A DNA stretch of 17,668 nt from Iamia sp038233335 (GTDB taxonomy: Bacteria > Actinomycetota > Acidimicrobiia > Acidimicrobiales > Iamiaceae). Below the pieces are notes generated by a model. It was not told where the DNA came from. It ran no database searches and was given only the letters and a program-made list of their open reading frames with translations. The stretch is taken from contig JBBSME010000063.1 in NCBI GenBank assembly GCA_038233335.1, positions 1 to 17,668 of the forward strand, read 5' to 3'. The position numbers were made by a program, and so were the translations under genes. Of the stretch, positions 1 through 8,360 are shown piece after piece (the first letter of the stretch is position 1; each line of letters begins with the position of its first letter).

Positions 1-1481
<1,481 letters not shown>

Positions 1482-1526
1482 GCCCCGATCATGGTGGAGC
1501 CCGCCGCCGGCACGCACATGCAGTGG

Positions 1527-1541
1527 CGGGAGCGGCTCCCG
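1527..1541 (-). terminator. Candidate GC hairpin terminator after the carbonic anhydrase gene
   Basis: CGGGAG and CTCCCG pair perfectly around a CGG loop, starting 2 bases past the minus-strand stop of the carbonic anhydrase gene. There is no T run, so termination efficiency is uncertain. If active it would separate the carbonic anhydrase and ettA transcripts. Confidence 0.4.
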
Positions 1542-1543
1542 GT

Positions 1544-2086
1544 TCAGACCTCGACGGGTGCGAGGTGGCCGGTGGCGACGTCGTAGACCGCGGCGCCCAC
1601 CACCAGGCCGTCGGGCAGGAGCGGGTGGGCTCGGATGCGGGCCGCGTCGTCGCCCAGGGCGGTCGAGGGTTCGGCGATGGCCTGGGGGTCGTAGCCGGCC
1701 ACCGACGGGTGGTCGGAGGCGAGCCCGAGGGCGGCGGCCACCTTGGCCCGCACCTCGTCGTCGCTGCCCACCAGCCCGCAGTCGGTGTGGGCCACCACCA
1801 GCACCCGGCTCACGCCCAGGAGGTTGGTGGCCAGCACCAGGGACCGCAGCACGTCGTCGGTCACCCGGGCGCCGGCGGTGCGGATGATCTTGGCGTTGCC
1901 GGGCTCCTGGCCCAGGACGGCCAGCGGGTCGATGCGGGTGTCCATGCAGGTCACCACGGCCAGCCCGGAGGCCGCCGTCCCGCTCAGGCCGGCGAGCGGG
2001 AAGTCGGCGGCGAAGGCGGCGTTGGCGGCCCACACCTCGGCGAAGGCGTCGGGAGCGTGGGGATCCGAACCGGTGGCGGCGGGCAT
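1544..2086 (-). CDS. Beta-class carbonic anhydrase
   Basis: Beta-carbonic anhydrases interconvert CO2 and bicarbonate with a zinc held by two Cys and one His. The 180-residue product shows the family motif CMDTRID (C47, D49, R51) and HTDCG (H100, C103), so the ligand set C47/H100/C103 and the Asp-Arg dyad are intact. The length and compact layout resemble the small mycobacterial Rv1284-type enzymes. No signal peptide is seen, so it is probably cytoplasmic, supplying bicarbonate to carboxylases or handling CO2 from decarboxylation. It is divergent from kgd, a CO2-releasing enzyme, across a 99-base gap; functional linkage is only inference. The ATG at 2084-2086 is the first reasonable start; a -10-like GATGCT sits 6 bases upstream (2093-2098), so the mRNA may be leaderless. 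Confidence 0.93.
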   Translation of the reverse strand: MPAATGSDPHAPDAFAEVWAANAAFAADFPLAGLSGTAASGLAVVTCMDTRIDPLAVLGQEPGNAKIIRTAGARVTDDVLRSLVLATNLLGVSRVLVVAHTDCGLVGSDDEVRAKVAAALGLASDHPSVAGYDPQAIAEPSTALGDDAARIRAHPLLPDGLVVGAAVYDVATGHLAPVEV

Positions 2087-2092
2087 GGTGCC

Positions 2093-2098
2093 AGCATC
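2093..2098 (-). promoter_or_regulatory. Weak -10-like hexamer for carbonic anhydrase (leaderless spacing)
   Basis: On the minus strand GATGCT ends 6 bases before the ATG. Only the A at position 2 and T at position 6 match TANNNT, but the spacing equals that of the stronger elements in this window. Confidence 0.3.
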
Positions 2099-2152
2099 GT
2101 CGGATCCGGGTCCCAGGGGGAAACCGGGCGGGCCCCGACGCCGTCCCTACGG

Positions 2153-2169
2153 GACCCTTCCGGAGGGTC
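2153..2169. promoter_or_regulatory. 17-bp dyad in the kgd promoter, candidate operator
   Basis: GACCCTTCCGGAGGGTC is an inverted repeat (GACCCT/AGGGTC, with a G-T pair nearer the centre) that ends 2 bases before the kgd -10 hexamer. It would therefore occupy the spacer and part of the -35 region. Both flanking genes are transcribed away from it, so it is not a terminator. The cognate regulator is unknown. A smaller overlapping repeat, GTCCC-TAC-GGGAC, lies at 2143-2155. Confidence 0.4.
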
Positions 2170-2171
2170 GG

Positions 2172-2177
2172 TAGGCT
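2172..2177 (+). promoter_or_regulatory. -10 element of kgd (leaderless spacing)
   Basis: TAGGCT lies 8 bases before the kgd ATG. A start point about 7 bases after the hexamer would put the 5' end of the mRNA at or next to the ATG. It supports the start at 2186 and argues against a longer reading. Confidence 0.6.
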
Positions 2178-2185
2178 CGGCTTCG

Positions 2186-5100
2186 ATGCCTGCTGACAAC
2201 GCCCCCCCGTCTGACGCCCTGGGTCCCAACGCCTGGCTGGTGGACGAGATGTACGACCAGTACGCCGAGGATCCCTCGTCGGTGAGCGAGAGCTGGCAGG
2301 AGTTCTTCTCCGGTTACCGCCCGACCGGGCCGGCTGGGTCGGAGTCACCGGCCGCGTCCGATCCCGCCGGGGCGTCGAGCAGCGGAACGTCGGCCGCCCC
2401 CTCGAAGCCCCAGGGTCAGACCAGCGCCCCCGCCGATCCGGCGGCGGGCAACGGCGCGTCGACGCGCGAGGGCGAGGCCTTGGGCGACGAGTCGTCGACC
2501 AAGGTGCTGAAGAAGGCGGGCCAGGCCGCGGCAGAGGGCACGGACAAGGGCAAGAAGAAGGGCGACGCCAAGAAGGCCAAGAAGAAGGAGGAGGAGCCGC
2601 CCGGTGAGGCCCTGCGGGGTGCGGCGGCGAGGATCGTCGCCAACATGGACGCCAGCCTGGAGGTCCCGACGGCCACCAGCTTCCGCGAGGTCCCGGCCAA
2701 GCTCCTCGAGATCAACCGCAAGGTGATCAACGGCTACCTGGCCCGCACCCGCGGCGGGAAGGTCAGCTTCACCCACCTCATCGGCTACGCCGTGGTGCGG
2801 GCCATCGCCGACACGGTGCCCGCCCTCAACGCCGCCTTCGTCGAAGACGCCGAGGGCAAGCCCCGCAAGATCGTCAACGAGCACGTGAGCCTGGGCCTGG
2901 CCGTCGACCTGGAGAAGAAGGACGGCAGCCGCACCCTGCTCGTCCCGGTGATCAGGGACGCCGACACCCTCGACTTCTCGGGGTTCTGGGCCGCCTACGA
3001 GGAGATCATCCGCAAGGTGCGCACCGGCAAGCTGTCGCCCGACGACTTCGCCGGCACGACCATCACCCTCACCAACCCGGGCACCATCGGCACCGTCCAG
3101 TCCGTGCCCCGGCTGATGCCGGGCCAGGGCGCGATCATCGGCGTGGGTCGCCTCGACTACCCCGCCGCCTTCCAGGGCGCCGACCGGGCCGCGCTGGCCG
3201 ACCTCGGTGTGTCCAAGGTGATGACGGTCAGCTCTACCTACGACCACCGCATCATCCAGGGCGCCGAGTCCGGGATGTTCCTCAAGCGGGTCCACGAGCT
3301 GCTCATGGGCGAGGGCGACTTCTACGGCGGGATCTTCCGGGCCATCGGCGTGCCCTACGAGGCCGTGTTGTGGCGCCAGGACACCAACCCGGTGGACAAG
3401 GAGGATGCGTTCCTCCAGAAGCAGATCCACGTCCAGACGCTGATCAACCTGTACCGGGTCCGCGGCCACCTCATCGCCGACCTCGACCCGCTGGCGGCCA
3501 AGGAGCCGTCGATGCACTCCGAGCTCGACCCGGCCACCTACGGGCTCACGATCTGGGACCTGGAGCGGGAGTTCCTCACCGACGGCCTGGCCGGCCAGGA
3601 GCGGATGGCCCTGGGCGACATGCTCGGCGTGCTGCGCAACGCCTACTGCCGTCGCGTCGGGATCGAGTACATGCACATCCAGGAGCCCACCGAGAAGGCG
3701 TGGCTCCAGGGCCAGGTCGAGGGGGCGTCGACCTCGTTGCCGCCGGAGGACCAGCGCCACATCCTGGGCCGGCTCAACGCGGCCGAGGCCTTCGAGAAGT
3801 TCCTCGGCACCAAGTACGTGGGCCAGAAGCGCTTCGGCATCGAGGGCGCCGAGTCGGCCATCCCCATCCTCGACGCCGTTCTCGAGCGGGCCGCCGCCGA
3901 CGCCCTGCCCAGTGCCGTGATGGGGATGGCCCACCGCGGCCGGCTGAACGTCCTCACCAACATCGTGGGCAAGTCCCACGACAAGCTGTTCACCGAGTTC
4001 GAGGGCTACATCGACCCCGAGTCCACCCAGGGCTCGGGTGATGTGAAGTACCACCTTGGCCAGACGGGCACGTTCACCTCCCGCCACGGTCACGAGATCG
4101 CCGTCGAGCTGGCGGCCAACCCCAGTCACCTCGAGGCCGTCGACCCGGTGGTCGTCGGCATGGCCCGGGCCCGCCAGGACATCATCAACGACCCCGAGGC
4201 CTTCTCTGTCCTGCCCGTCCTGGTCCACGGCGACGCCGCCTTCGCCGGCCAGGGCGTCGTGGCCGAGACGCTCAACCTGTCGAGCATCAAGGGCTACCGG
4301 GTGGGCGGCACCATCCACCTGATCATCAACAACCAGCTCGGCTTCACCACGCCCCCGGACTCGGCGCGGTCGTCGGAGTACTGCACCGACATCGCCAAGA
4401 TGGTCCAGGCCCCGATCTTGCACGTGAACGGCGACGATCCCGAGGCCTGCGTCCGGGTGGCCCGGCTGGCCTACGCCTACCGCAAGGAGTTCCACAAGGA
4501 CGTCGTCATCGACATGGTCTGCTACCGGCGCCACGGCCACAACGAGGGCGACGACCCCAGCTACACCCAGCCGATCATGTACAAGCGGATCGACACCCGG
4601 CGCTCGGTGCGCAAGCTCTACACCGAGGCCCTCGTCCGCCGGGGCGACATCAGCATCGAGGAGGCCGAGGCCGCCCTCGACGACTTCTCCGAGCAGCTGT
4701 CCTCGGCGCTGGAGGAGACCCGGTCCCACGCCCCCGAGGGCGAGGTGCGGGCCAAGCCGCCGGCGCCGGCCCGGGGCGTGCTGCCCCACGTCGTGACGGG
4801 CGTGTCGTCCTCGGAGATCGACAGCGTGTACACCGCCCTTTCGACCCAGCCCGAGGGCTTCACCGTCCACCCGAAGCTGGCCAAGCAGCTGGCCACCCGG
4901 GACAAGATGTTCGAGGACGGGCAGGTCGACTGGGCCCTGGCCGAGTCCCTCGCCTTCGGCACGCTGCTGCTGGAGGGCACCAACATCCGGCTGTCGGGGC
5001 AGGACTCCCGACGGGGCACGTTCTCCCAGCGCCACAGCGTCCTGGTCGACTACGAGACCGGTGGCGAGCACGCCTCGCTGGCCCACCTCGACCCCGAACA

Positions 5101-5953
5101 GGGCAAGATCTGGATCTACGACTCCCTCCTGTCGGAGTACGCCGCCCTCGGGTTCGAGTGGGGCTACTCGACCATCGCCGAGGACACCCTGGTCCTGTGG
5201 GAGGCGCAGTTCGGCGACTTCGTCAACGGCGCTCAGATCATCCTCGACCAGTACTTCTCCGCGGCTGAGGACAAGTGGGACCAGCGCTCCCGCCTCACCC
5301 TGCTGCTGCCCCACGGCTACGAGGGCCAGGGCCCCGAGCACTCCTCGGCCCGCATCGAGCGCTTCCTCAACCTCTGCGCTGAGGACAACATGCAGGTCAC
5401 CAATGCCACCACCTCGGCCCAGTACTTCCACCTCCTCCGGCGCCAGATGCACCAGGCGGTCGTGAAGCCCCTGGTCATCTTCACCCCCAAGTCGCTGCTG
5501 CGGGCCAAGACGGCCCGGTCGTCGGTGGGGGACCTCCTCACCGGCTCCTTCGAGGAGGTGCTCGACGATCCGACCATCACCGACCCCGACTCGGTGCAGC
5601 GGGTGGTGTTCTGCAGCGGCAAGGTGAGCCACGACGCCATGGCCCGACGCGACGAGCGCGAGCTCCCCGCCGCCGTGATCCGGGTCGAGCAGCTCTACCC
5701 CTTCCCGCGCCGGGGGATCCGCGAGCTCCTCCAGAAGTACGGCAACGCCGCCTCGGTGGTCTGGCTCCAGGAGGAGCCGGACAACATGGGCCCCCGTTCC
5801 TTCGTGGGCGAGAGGCTGTGGCCGCTGGTACCCGACGGCATGAAGTACAGCGAGGTGTCCCGGGTCGGCTCGGGCTCGCCCGCCGGCGGCAGCCTCGCCA
5901 TCCACAAGCAGGAGCACGACGAGGTGCTCACCCGGGTCTTCGAGGGCCTGTAG
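2186..5953 (+). CDS. kgd: Multifunctional 2-oxoglutarate decarboxylase/dehydrogenase E1 with fused succinyltransferase domain (Kgd/OdhA type)
   Basis: This TCA-cycle enzyme decarboxylates 2-oxoglutarate with thiamine diphosphate. In actinobacteria it carries its own E2-like acyltransferase domain and works with E2p and Lpd instead of a separate SucB. The product is 1255 residues; mycobacterial Kgd is about 1230. Order: an N-terminal OdhA segment (NAWLVDEMYDQY, about 14-45); an Ala/Ser/Lys-rich linker (about 50-140); the E2-like domain (about 140-393) with the active-site stretch DHR at 353-355 followed by IIQGAESG; then E1 (about 394-1255). E1 shows AHRGRLNVL, the thiamine-diphosphate motif from GD (682-683) to NN (715-716), YRRHGHNEGDDPS, SGQDSRRGTFSQRH and PHGYEGQGPEHSSAR. 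No lipoyl domain is seen, as expected. The ATG at 2186 begins MPADNAPPSDALGPNAW, matching the family N-terminus. The frame is open further upstream, but that part does not resemble Kgd and overlaps the carbonic anhydrase gene. Confidence 0.97.
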   Translation: MPADNAPPSDALGPNAWLVDEMYDQYAEDPSSVSESWQEFFSGYRPTGPAGSESPAASDPAGASSSGTSAAPSKPQGQTSAPADPAAGNGASTREGEALGDESSTKVLKKAGQAAAEGTDKGKKKGDAKKAKKKEEEPPGEALRGAAARIVANMDASLEVPTATSFREVPAKLLEINRKVINGYLARTRGGKVSFTHLIGYAVVRAIADTVPALNAAFVEDAEGKPRKIVNEHVSLGLAVDLEKKDGSRTLLVPVIRDADTLDFSGFWAAYEEIIRKVRTGKLSPDDFAGTTITLTNPGTIGTVQSVPRLMPGQGAIIGVGRLDYPAAFQGADRAALADLGVSKVMTVSSTYDHRIIQGAESGMFLKRVHELLMGEGDFYGGIFRAIGVPYEAVLWRQDTNPVDKEDAFLQKQIHVQTLINLYRVRGHLIADLDPLAAKEPSMHSELDPATYGLTIWDLEREFLTDGLAGQERMALGDMLGVLRNAYCRRVGIEYMHIQEPTEKAWLQGQVEGASTSLPPEDQRHILGRLNAAEAFEKFLGTKYVGQKRFGIEGAESAIPILDAVLERAAADALPSAVMGMAHRGRLNVLTNIVGKSHDKLFTEFEGYIDPESTQGSGDVKYHLGQTGTFTSRHGHEIAVELAANPSHLEAVDPVVVGMARARQDIINDPEAFSVLPVLVHGDAAFAGQGVVAETLNLSSIKGYRVGGTIHLIINNQLGFTTPPDSARSSEYCTDIAKMVQAPILHVNGDDPEACVRVARLAYAYRKEFHKDVVIDMVCYRRHGHNEGDDPSYTQPIMYKRIDTRRSVRKLYTEALVRRGDISIEEAEAALDDFSEQLSSALEETRSHAPEGEVRAKPPAPARGVLPHVVTGVSSSEIDSVYTALSTQPEGFTVHPKLAKQLATRDKMFEDGQVDWALAESLAFGTLLLEGTNIRLSGQDSRRGTFSQRHSVLVDYETGGEHASLAHLDPEQGKIWIYDSLLSEYAALGFEWGYSTIAEDTLVLWEAQFGDFVNGAQIILDQYFSAAEDKWDQRSRLTLLLPHGYEGQGPEHSSARIERFLNLCAEDNMQVTNATTSAQYFHLLRRQMHQAVVKPLVIFTPKSLLRAKTARSSVGDLLTGSFEEVLDDPTITDPDSVQRVVFCSGKVSHDAMARRDERELPAAVIRVEQLYPFPRRGIRELLQKYGNAASVVWLQEEPDNMGPRSFVGERLWPLVPDGMKYSEVSRVGSGSPAGGSLAIHKQEHDEVLTRVFEGL

Positions 5954-5964
5954 CCCTCCCACCT

Positions 5965-6516
5965 GTGGTCGACGACCGGTCCGATCCAGGCGCCGCCCGG
6001 CGCCACCGTGCAGGCGATGCGGGCGTGGTCCGGGCCCAGCCACCGCGGGGGCCGCTCAAGGTCTTCGCCGGCATCGCCCTCGTGACCGTCCCCATGGCCG
6101 TGCTGGCCACCGTCCTCCAGGGCGACGTCACCCTCGGTGTGGTGGCCCTGATCAGCGCGGCATGGGCTGGTGCGGTGGCCTACCTCGGATGGACCGCGGG
6201 CAGCGTGGCCGACGACGAGGGGGTCACGGTGCACTGGATGCGCCGCAGCCAGTCGGTGCGCTGGACCGAGGTGCGGAGCGTCGAGGTCGACCGATCCGGC
6301 CCGGGCGGAACCGCCCGCGGGGTGCGGTTCCTCCTCGACGACGACCGGTCGCTGCCCTGGACCCCGTGGGTCGCGCTCCTCTGGTTCGCCCAGTCCTCGG
6401 CCAAGCGGAGCGTGGCGGACCTCGAGCCCGTGGTCGAGCGGGCCGGGTGCGGTCCGATCGTGGACCCGTCCCCGCCACCCCCGTCGCGCCGTCGTCGCGG
6501 CCCGCCCGAGGCCTGA
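5965..6516 (+). CDS. Small membrane protein with bacterial PH-like (bPH_6-type) domain
   Basis: The product is 183 residues from a GTG only 11 bases after the kgd stop, so it is probably co-transcribed with kgd. No Shine-Dalgarno sequence is visible in the gap. After a charged N-terminus (about 1-32) come two hydrophobic segments (about 33-51 and 55-75), then a soluble domain beginning GSVADDEGVTVHWMRRSQSVRW with the beta-strand pattern of short actinobacterial PH-like membrane proteins (PF10756 type). The C-terminus is Pro/Arg-rich. No catalytic residues are seen. Its role is unknown; a link to 2-oxoglutarate metabolism rests only on adjacency. The GTG was chosen because reading further upstream overlaps kgd and yields no family-like sequence. 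Confidence 0.8.
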   Translation: MVDDRSDPGAARRHRAGDAGVVRAQPPRGPLKVFAGIALVTVPMAVLATVLQGDVTLGVVALISAAWAGAVAYLGWTAGSVADDEGVTVHWMRRSQSVRWTEVRSVEVDRSGPGGTARGVRFLLDDDRSLPWTPWVALLWFAQSSAKRSVADLEPVVERAGCGPIVDPSPPPPSRRRRGPPEA

Positions 6517-6523
6517 TCCTGGC

Positions 6524-6547
6524 GCCCGCCGCTAACCGCGTGCGGGC
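6524..6547 (+). terminator. Weak candidate hairpin after the PH-like gene
   Basis: GCCCGC and GCGGGC can pair across a 12-base loop, starting 7 bases after the stop at 6516. The stem is short and has no T run, so the call is weak. Confidence 0.22.
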
Positions 6548-6553
6548 TGCTCA

Positions 6554-6575
6554 GAACTAGAACGCGTTCCAGTTC
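6554..6575. promoter_or_regulatory. KstR-like palindromic operator over the amidohydrolase promoter
   Basis: A 22-bp inverted repeat with one mismatched pair (6559/6570) has the core TAGAACGCGTTCCA at 6558-6571. This fits the published KstR consensus TNNAACNNGTTNNA at every fixed position. KstR is a TetR-family repressor of sterol and lipid catabolism genes in mycobacteria and rhodococci. The repeat ends 4 bases before the -10 hexamer and covers the -35 region, which is the expected place for a repressor. No regulator gene is in the window, so the protein that binds is inferred. Confidence 0.7.
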
Positions 6576-6579
6576 GCAG

Positions 6580-6585
6580 TAGGGT
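6580..6585 (+). promoter_or_regulatory. -10 element of the amidohydrolase gene (leaderless)
   Basis: TAGGGT is followed by exactly 7 bases and then the GTG start. The same hexamer and spacing recur before exonuclease III and the zincin gene. Confidence 0.68.
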
Positions 6586-6592
6586 CAGGCCT

Positions 6593-7546
6593 GTGACCGA
6601 CACCGCACCCGATCGCCCCGACGGCTCGCCCTCCGCCTTCGAGGAGGCCCGCGGCGGTGGCGTCATCGACACCTTCCTGGCCATGCCCGACACCCGCGCC
6701 AAGCAGGCGGCCAAGTACCAGAAGATCCGGGACCTGGCCAACGACGAGGGCACCAAGGCCATGGAGATGCCGGCTGAGTACATGTTCAAGGGGGTGCCTC
6801 AGTTCGACGATGACGAGGTCGACGATCCCGTCCAGGTCGTGCTGAGGGAGATGGCCAAGCACCGGATCTCGACCTTCCTCGTCGGTGTCCACGAGAACGA
6901 GCACTCGAGGCGGGCCGTGCGGGAGATGCCCCAGCACTTCGCCGGGCTCCTCAACGTCGACCCCAACGAGGGCATCGGCGCCCTGCGCACGATCGACGGG
7001 GCCATCGAGGAGTGGGGTGACTCGCTCAAGTCCGTGCACGTGTGGGGCACCGGCCTCACCCCCCAGGTGCCCCTCGACGACAAGCGCATGTGGCCCATCT
7101 ACGCCAAGTGCATCGAGGTCGAGCGTCCGATCATCGTCTACGCGGGCGTGCCCGGGCCCCGCATCCCGATGGCCGCCCAGCTGCCGATCCTGCTCGACGA
7201 GGTCTGCTGGGCCTGGCCCGAGCTCAAGGTCGTCGTCCGCCACGGCGGCGACCCGTGGACCGAGCTCATGGTGAAGCTGCTGCTCAAGTACCCGGGGCTG
7301 CACTACTCGACCAGCGCCTTCGCTCCGAAGTACTACCCGGAGGAGATCATCACCTTCGCCAACAAGCGAGGCGCGGAGAAGGTGCTCTACGCCGGCTACT
7401 ACGCGTCGGGCCTCACCCTGGATCGGATCTTCTCCGAGCTCCCGGGCGTCCCGTTCCGCGACCACGTCTGGCCCGCCTTCCTCCGGGACAACGCCTCCCG
7501 CGTCTTCGACATCCCCGTCGTCGCGCCCCCCGCTCCCCTCGGCTGA
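6593..7546 (+). CDS. Amidohydrolase-superfamily (PF04909-like) protein with poorly conserved metal ligands
   Basis: The 317-residue product has the overall pattern of amidohydrolase_2 TIM-barrel proteins: GVIDTFLAMPD near the N-terminus, VHVWGTGL, IIVYAGVPGPRIPM, PELKVVVRHGGDPW (H217), HYSTSAFAPKYYP, VLYAGYYASGL (268-271 GYYA) and FLRDNASRVF at the end. The canonical metal ligands are mostly absent: there is no HxH after the first strand, Tyr replaces the usual His in the IHxG-like motif, and GYYA stands where GTDYP-like sequences carry the catalytic Asp. H217 is kept. It may be a non-metal lyase or hydrolase, or a binding protein; its substrate is unknown. A KstR-like operator upstream suggests control with lipid or sterol breakdown. 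The GTG start is fixed by TAGGGT 7 bases upstream. It converges on the HAD gene with a 10-base gap. Confidence 0.82.
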   Translation: MTDTAPDRPDGSPSAFEEARGGGVIDTFLAMPDTRAKQAAKYQKIRDLANDEGTKAMEMPAEYMFKGVPQFDDDEVDDPVQVVLREMAKHRISTFLVGVHENEHSRRAVREMPQHFAGLLNVDPNEGIGALRTIDGAIEEWGDSLKSVHVWGTGLTPQVPLDDKRMWPIYAKCIEVERPIIVYAGVPGPRIPMAAQLPILLDEVCWAWPELKVVVRHGGDPWTELMVKLLLKYPGLHYSTSAFAPKYYPEEIITFANKRGAEKVLYAGYYASGLTLDRIFSELPGVPFRDHVWPAFLRDNASRVFDIPVVAPPAPLG

Positions 7547-7556
7547 TCCACCCGGG

Positions 7557-8243
7557 TCAGCGGAGGGGGAAGCCGACGGCCTGCTCGAGCTCGGTGATGG
7601 CGGCGTCGGGATCTCCGACCTTGATCGTGGTCATGCCCATGGCCCGCGCCGGCTTGAGGTTGACGCCCAGGTCGTCGAGGAACACCGCCTCGGTCGGCGC
7701 GATGTCGAGCTCGGCGCAGGCCCGCTCGTAGAAGGCGGGGTCGGGCTTGCGCACTCCCACGACCGAGGACTCGATGATCACGTCGAACAGCTCCAGCACC
7801 GCGACGTGGGGATCCAGCTCGTCGGGCGTCGCCTCGTCGCCGGAGGCGGCGGCCTCGGGAGCGCCCATCGCCTCGGCCCGCACGGTCACCACGTTGTTGG
7901 TCAGGAGACCCGTCTTCAGGCGGGCCGCGCACCGACGCACAGCCTCGACCATGGCCGGACGCAGGTCTCCCCGCAGGCAGCCGAGCACGTCGGCGGCGAC
8001 CACCTCGCCGCCCCGGGCCCGGGCCTCGGCCTCGAAGAGGGAGCAGAACTCCTCCAGGCCGACCTCGTTGCGCTCCAAGCGGGCCCAGGCGTTGGAGTCG
8101 GGGTCGGTGGCGTTGACTCGCCGCAGGAAGCCGTCGGGCAGCCCGTGGGCCTCCTCGTACTGGGCAAAGGCCTCGAACGGACTCGACAGGATCACTCCGC
8201 CGAAGTCGAACAGGACTGCCCTGGTGGTCGGCTCAACGCTCAC
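7557..8243 (-). CDS. HAD-superfamily phosphatase-like hydrolase (subfamily IA, EphX-N/ACAD10-like)
   Basis: The product is 228 residues. HAD motifs are visible in order: motif I LFDFGGVI with nucleophile D13, motif II LLTNN (T115), motif III lysine in GVRKPDP (K166) and motif IV FLDDLGVN (D190, D191). A helical cap lies between about 20 and 95. The second motif I Asp is replaced by Gly (DFG), as in the EphX-N/ACAD10-like branch, so the general acid of ordinary HAD phosphatases is missing. A small organic phosphate is the likely substrate, but it cannot be named. The GTG at 8241-8243 is preferred because the fold starts 8 residues later and GAGGCT lies 6 bases upstream; a longer reading to 8312 adds a Pro/Arg/Gly-rich stretch unlike the family. 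Confidence 0.88.
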   Translation of the reverse strand: MSVEPTTRAVLFDFGGVILSSPFEAFAQYEEAHGLPDGFLRRVNATDPDSNAWARLERNEVGLEEFCSLFEAEARARGGEVVAADVLGCLRGDLRPAMVEAVRRCAARLKTGLLTNNVVTVRAEAMGAPEAAASGDEATPDELDPHVAVLELFDVIIESSVVGVRKPDPAFYERACAELDIAPTEAVFLDDLGVNLKPARAMGMTTIKVGDPDAAITELEQAVGFPLR

Positions 8244-8249
8244 CCTGGG

Positions 8250-8255
8250 AGCCTC
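8250..8255 (-). promoter_or_regulatory. -10-like hexamer for the HAD gene
   Basis: On the minus strand GAGGCT ends 6 bases before the GTG. It differs by one base from the TAGGCT used by kgd and uvrD2. Confidence 0.4.
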
Positions 8256-8280
8256 GCGGCCCTCAGGAGCTGACGACGAA

Positions 8281-8331
8281 CCGCGGCCGGGCTGGCCGCG
8301 GGGCCGAGGCACCCAGCGACGCAGAGCGTCG
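8281..8331 (-). terminator. Two tandem GC hairpins between the M20 peptidase and HAD genes
   Basis: CCGCGGCC-GGGCT-GGCCGCGG (8281-8301) is a perfect 8-bp stem with a 5-base loop. CGACGC-AGA-GCGTCG (8317-8331) is a perfect 6-bp stem with a 3-base loop. Both lie just past the M20 stop in the minus direction, with no T run. They probably end the peptidase transcript and imply a separate HAD promoter. Confidence 0.5.
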
Positions 8332-8360
8332 GTCGCGGCGTTCGCAACCCATCAGGAGGG

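Noticed and set aside
2345..6043. A very long open reading frame antisense to kgd
   Set aside because: It is a by-product of GC-rich codon use. Its translation is low-complexity Gly/Val/Leu/Asp-rich without recognisable domains, while the plus strand encodes a full Kgd.
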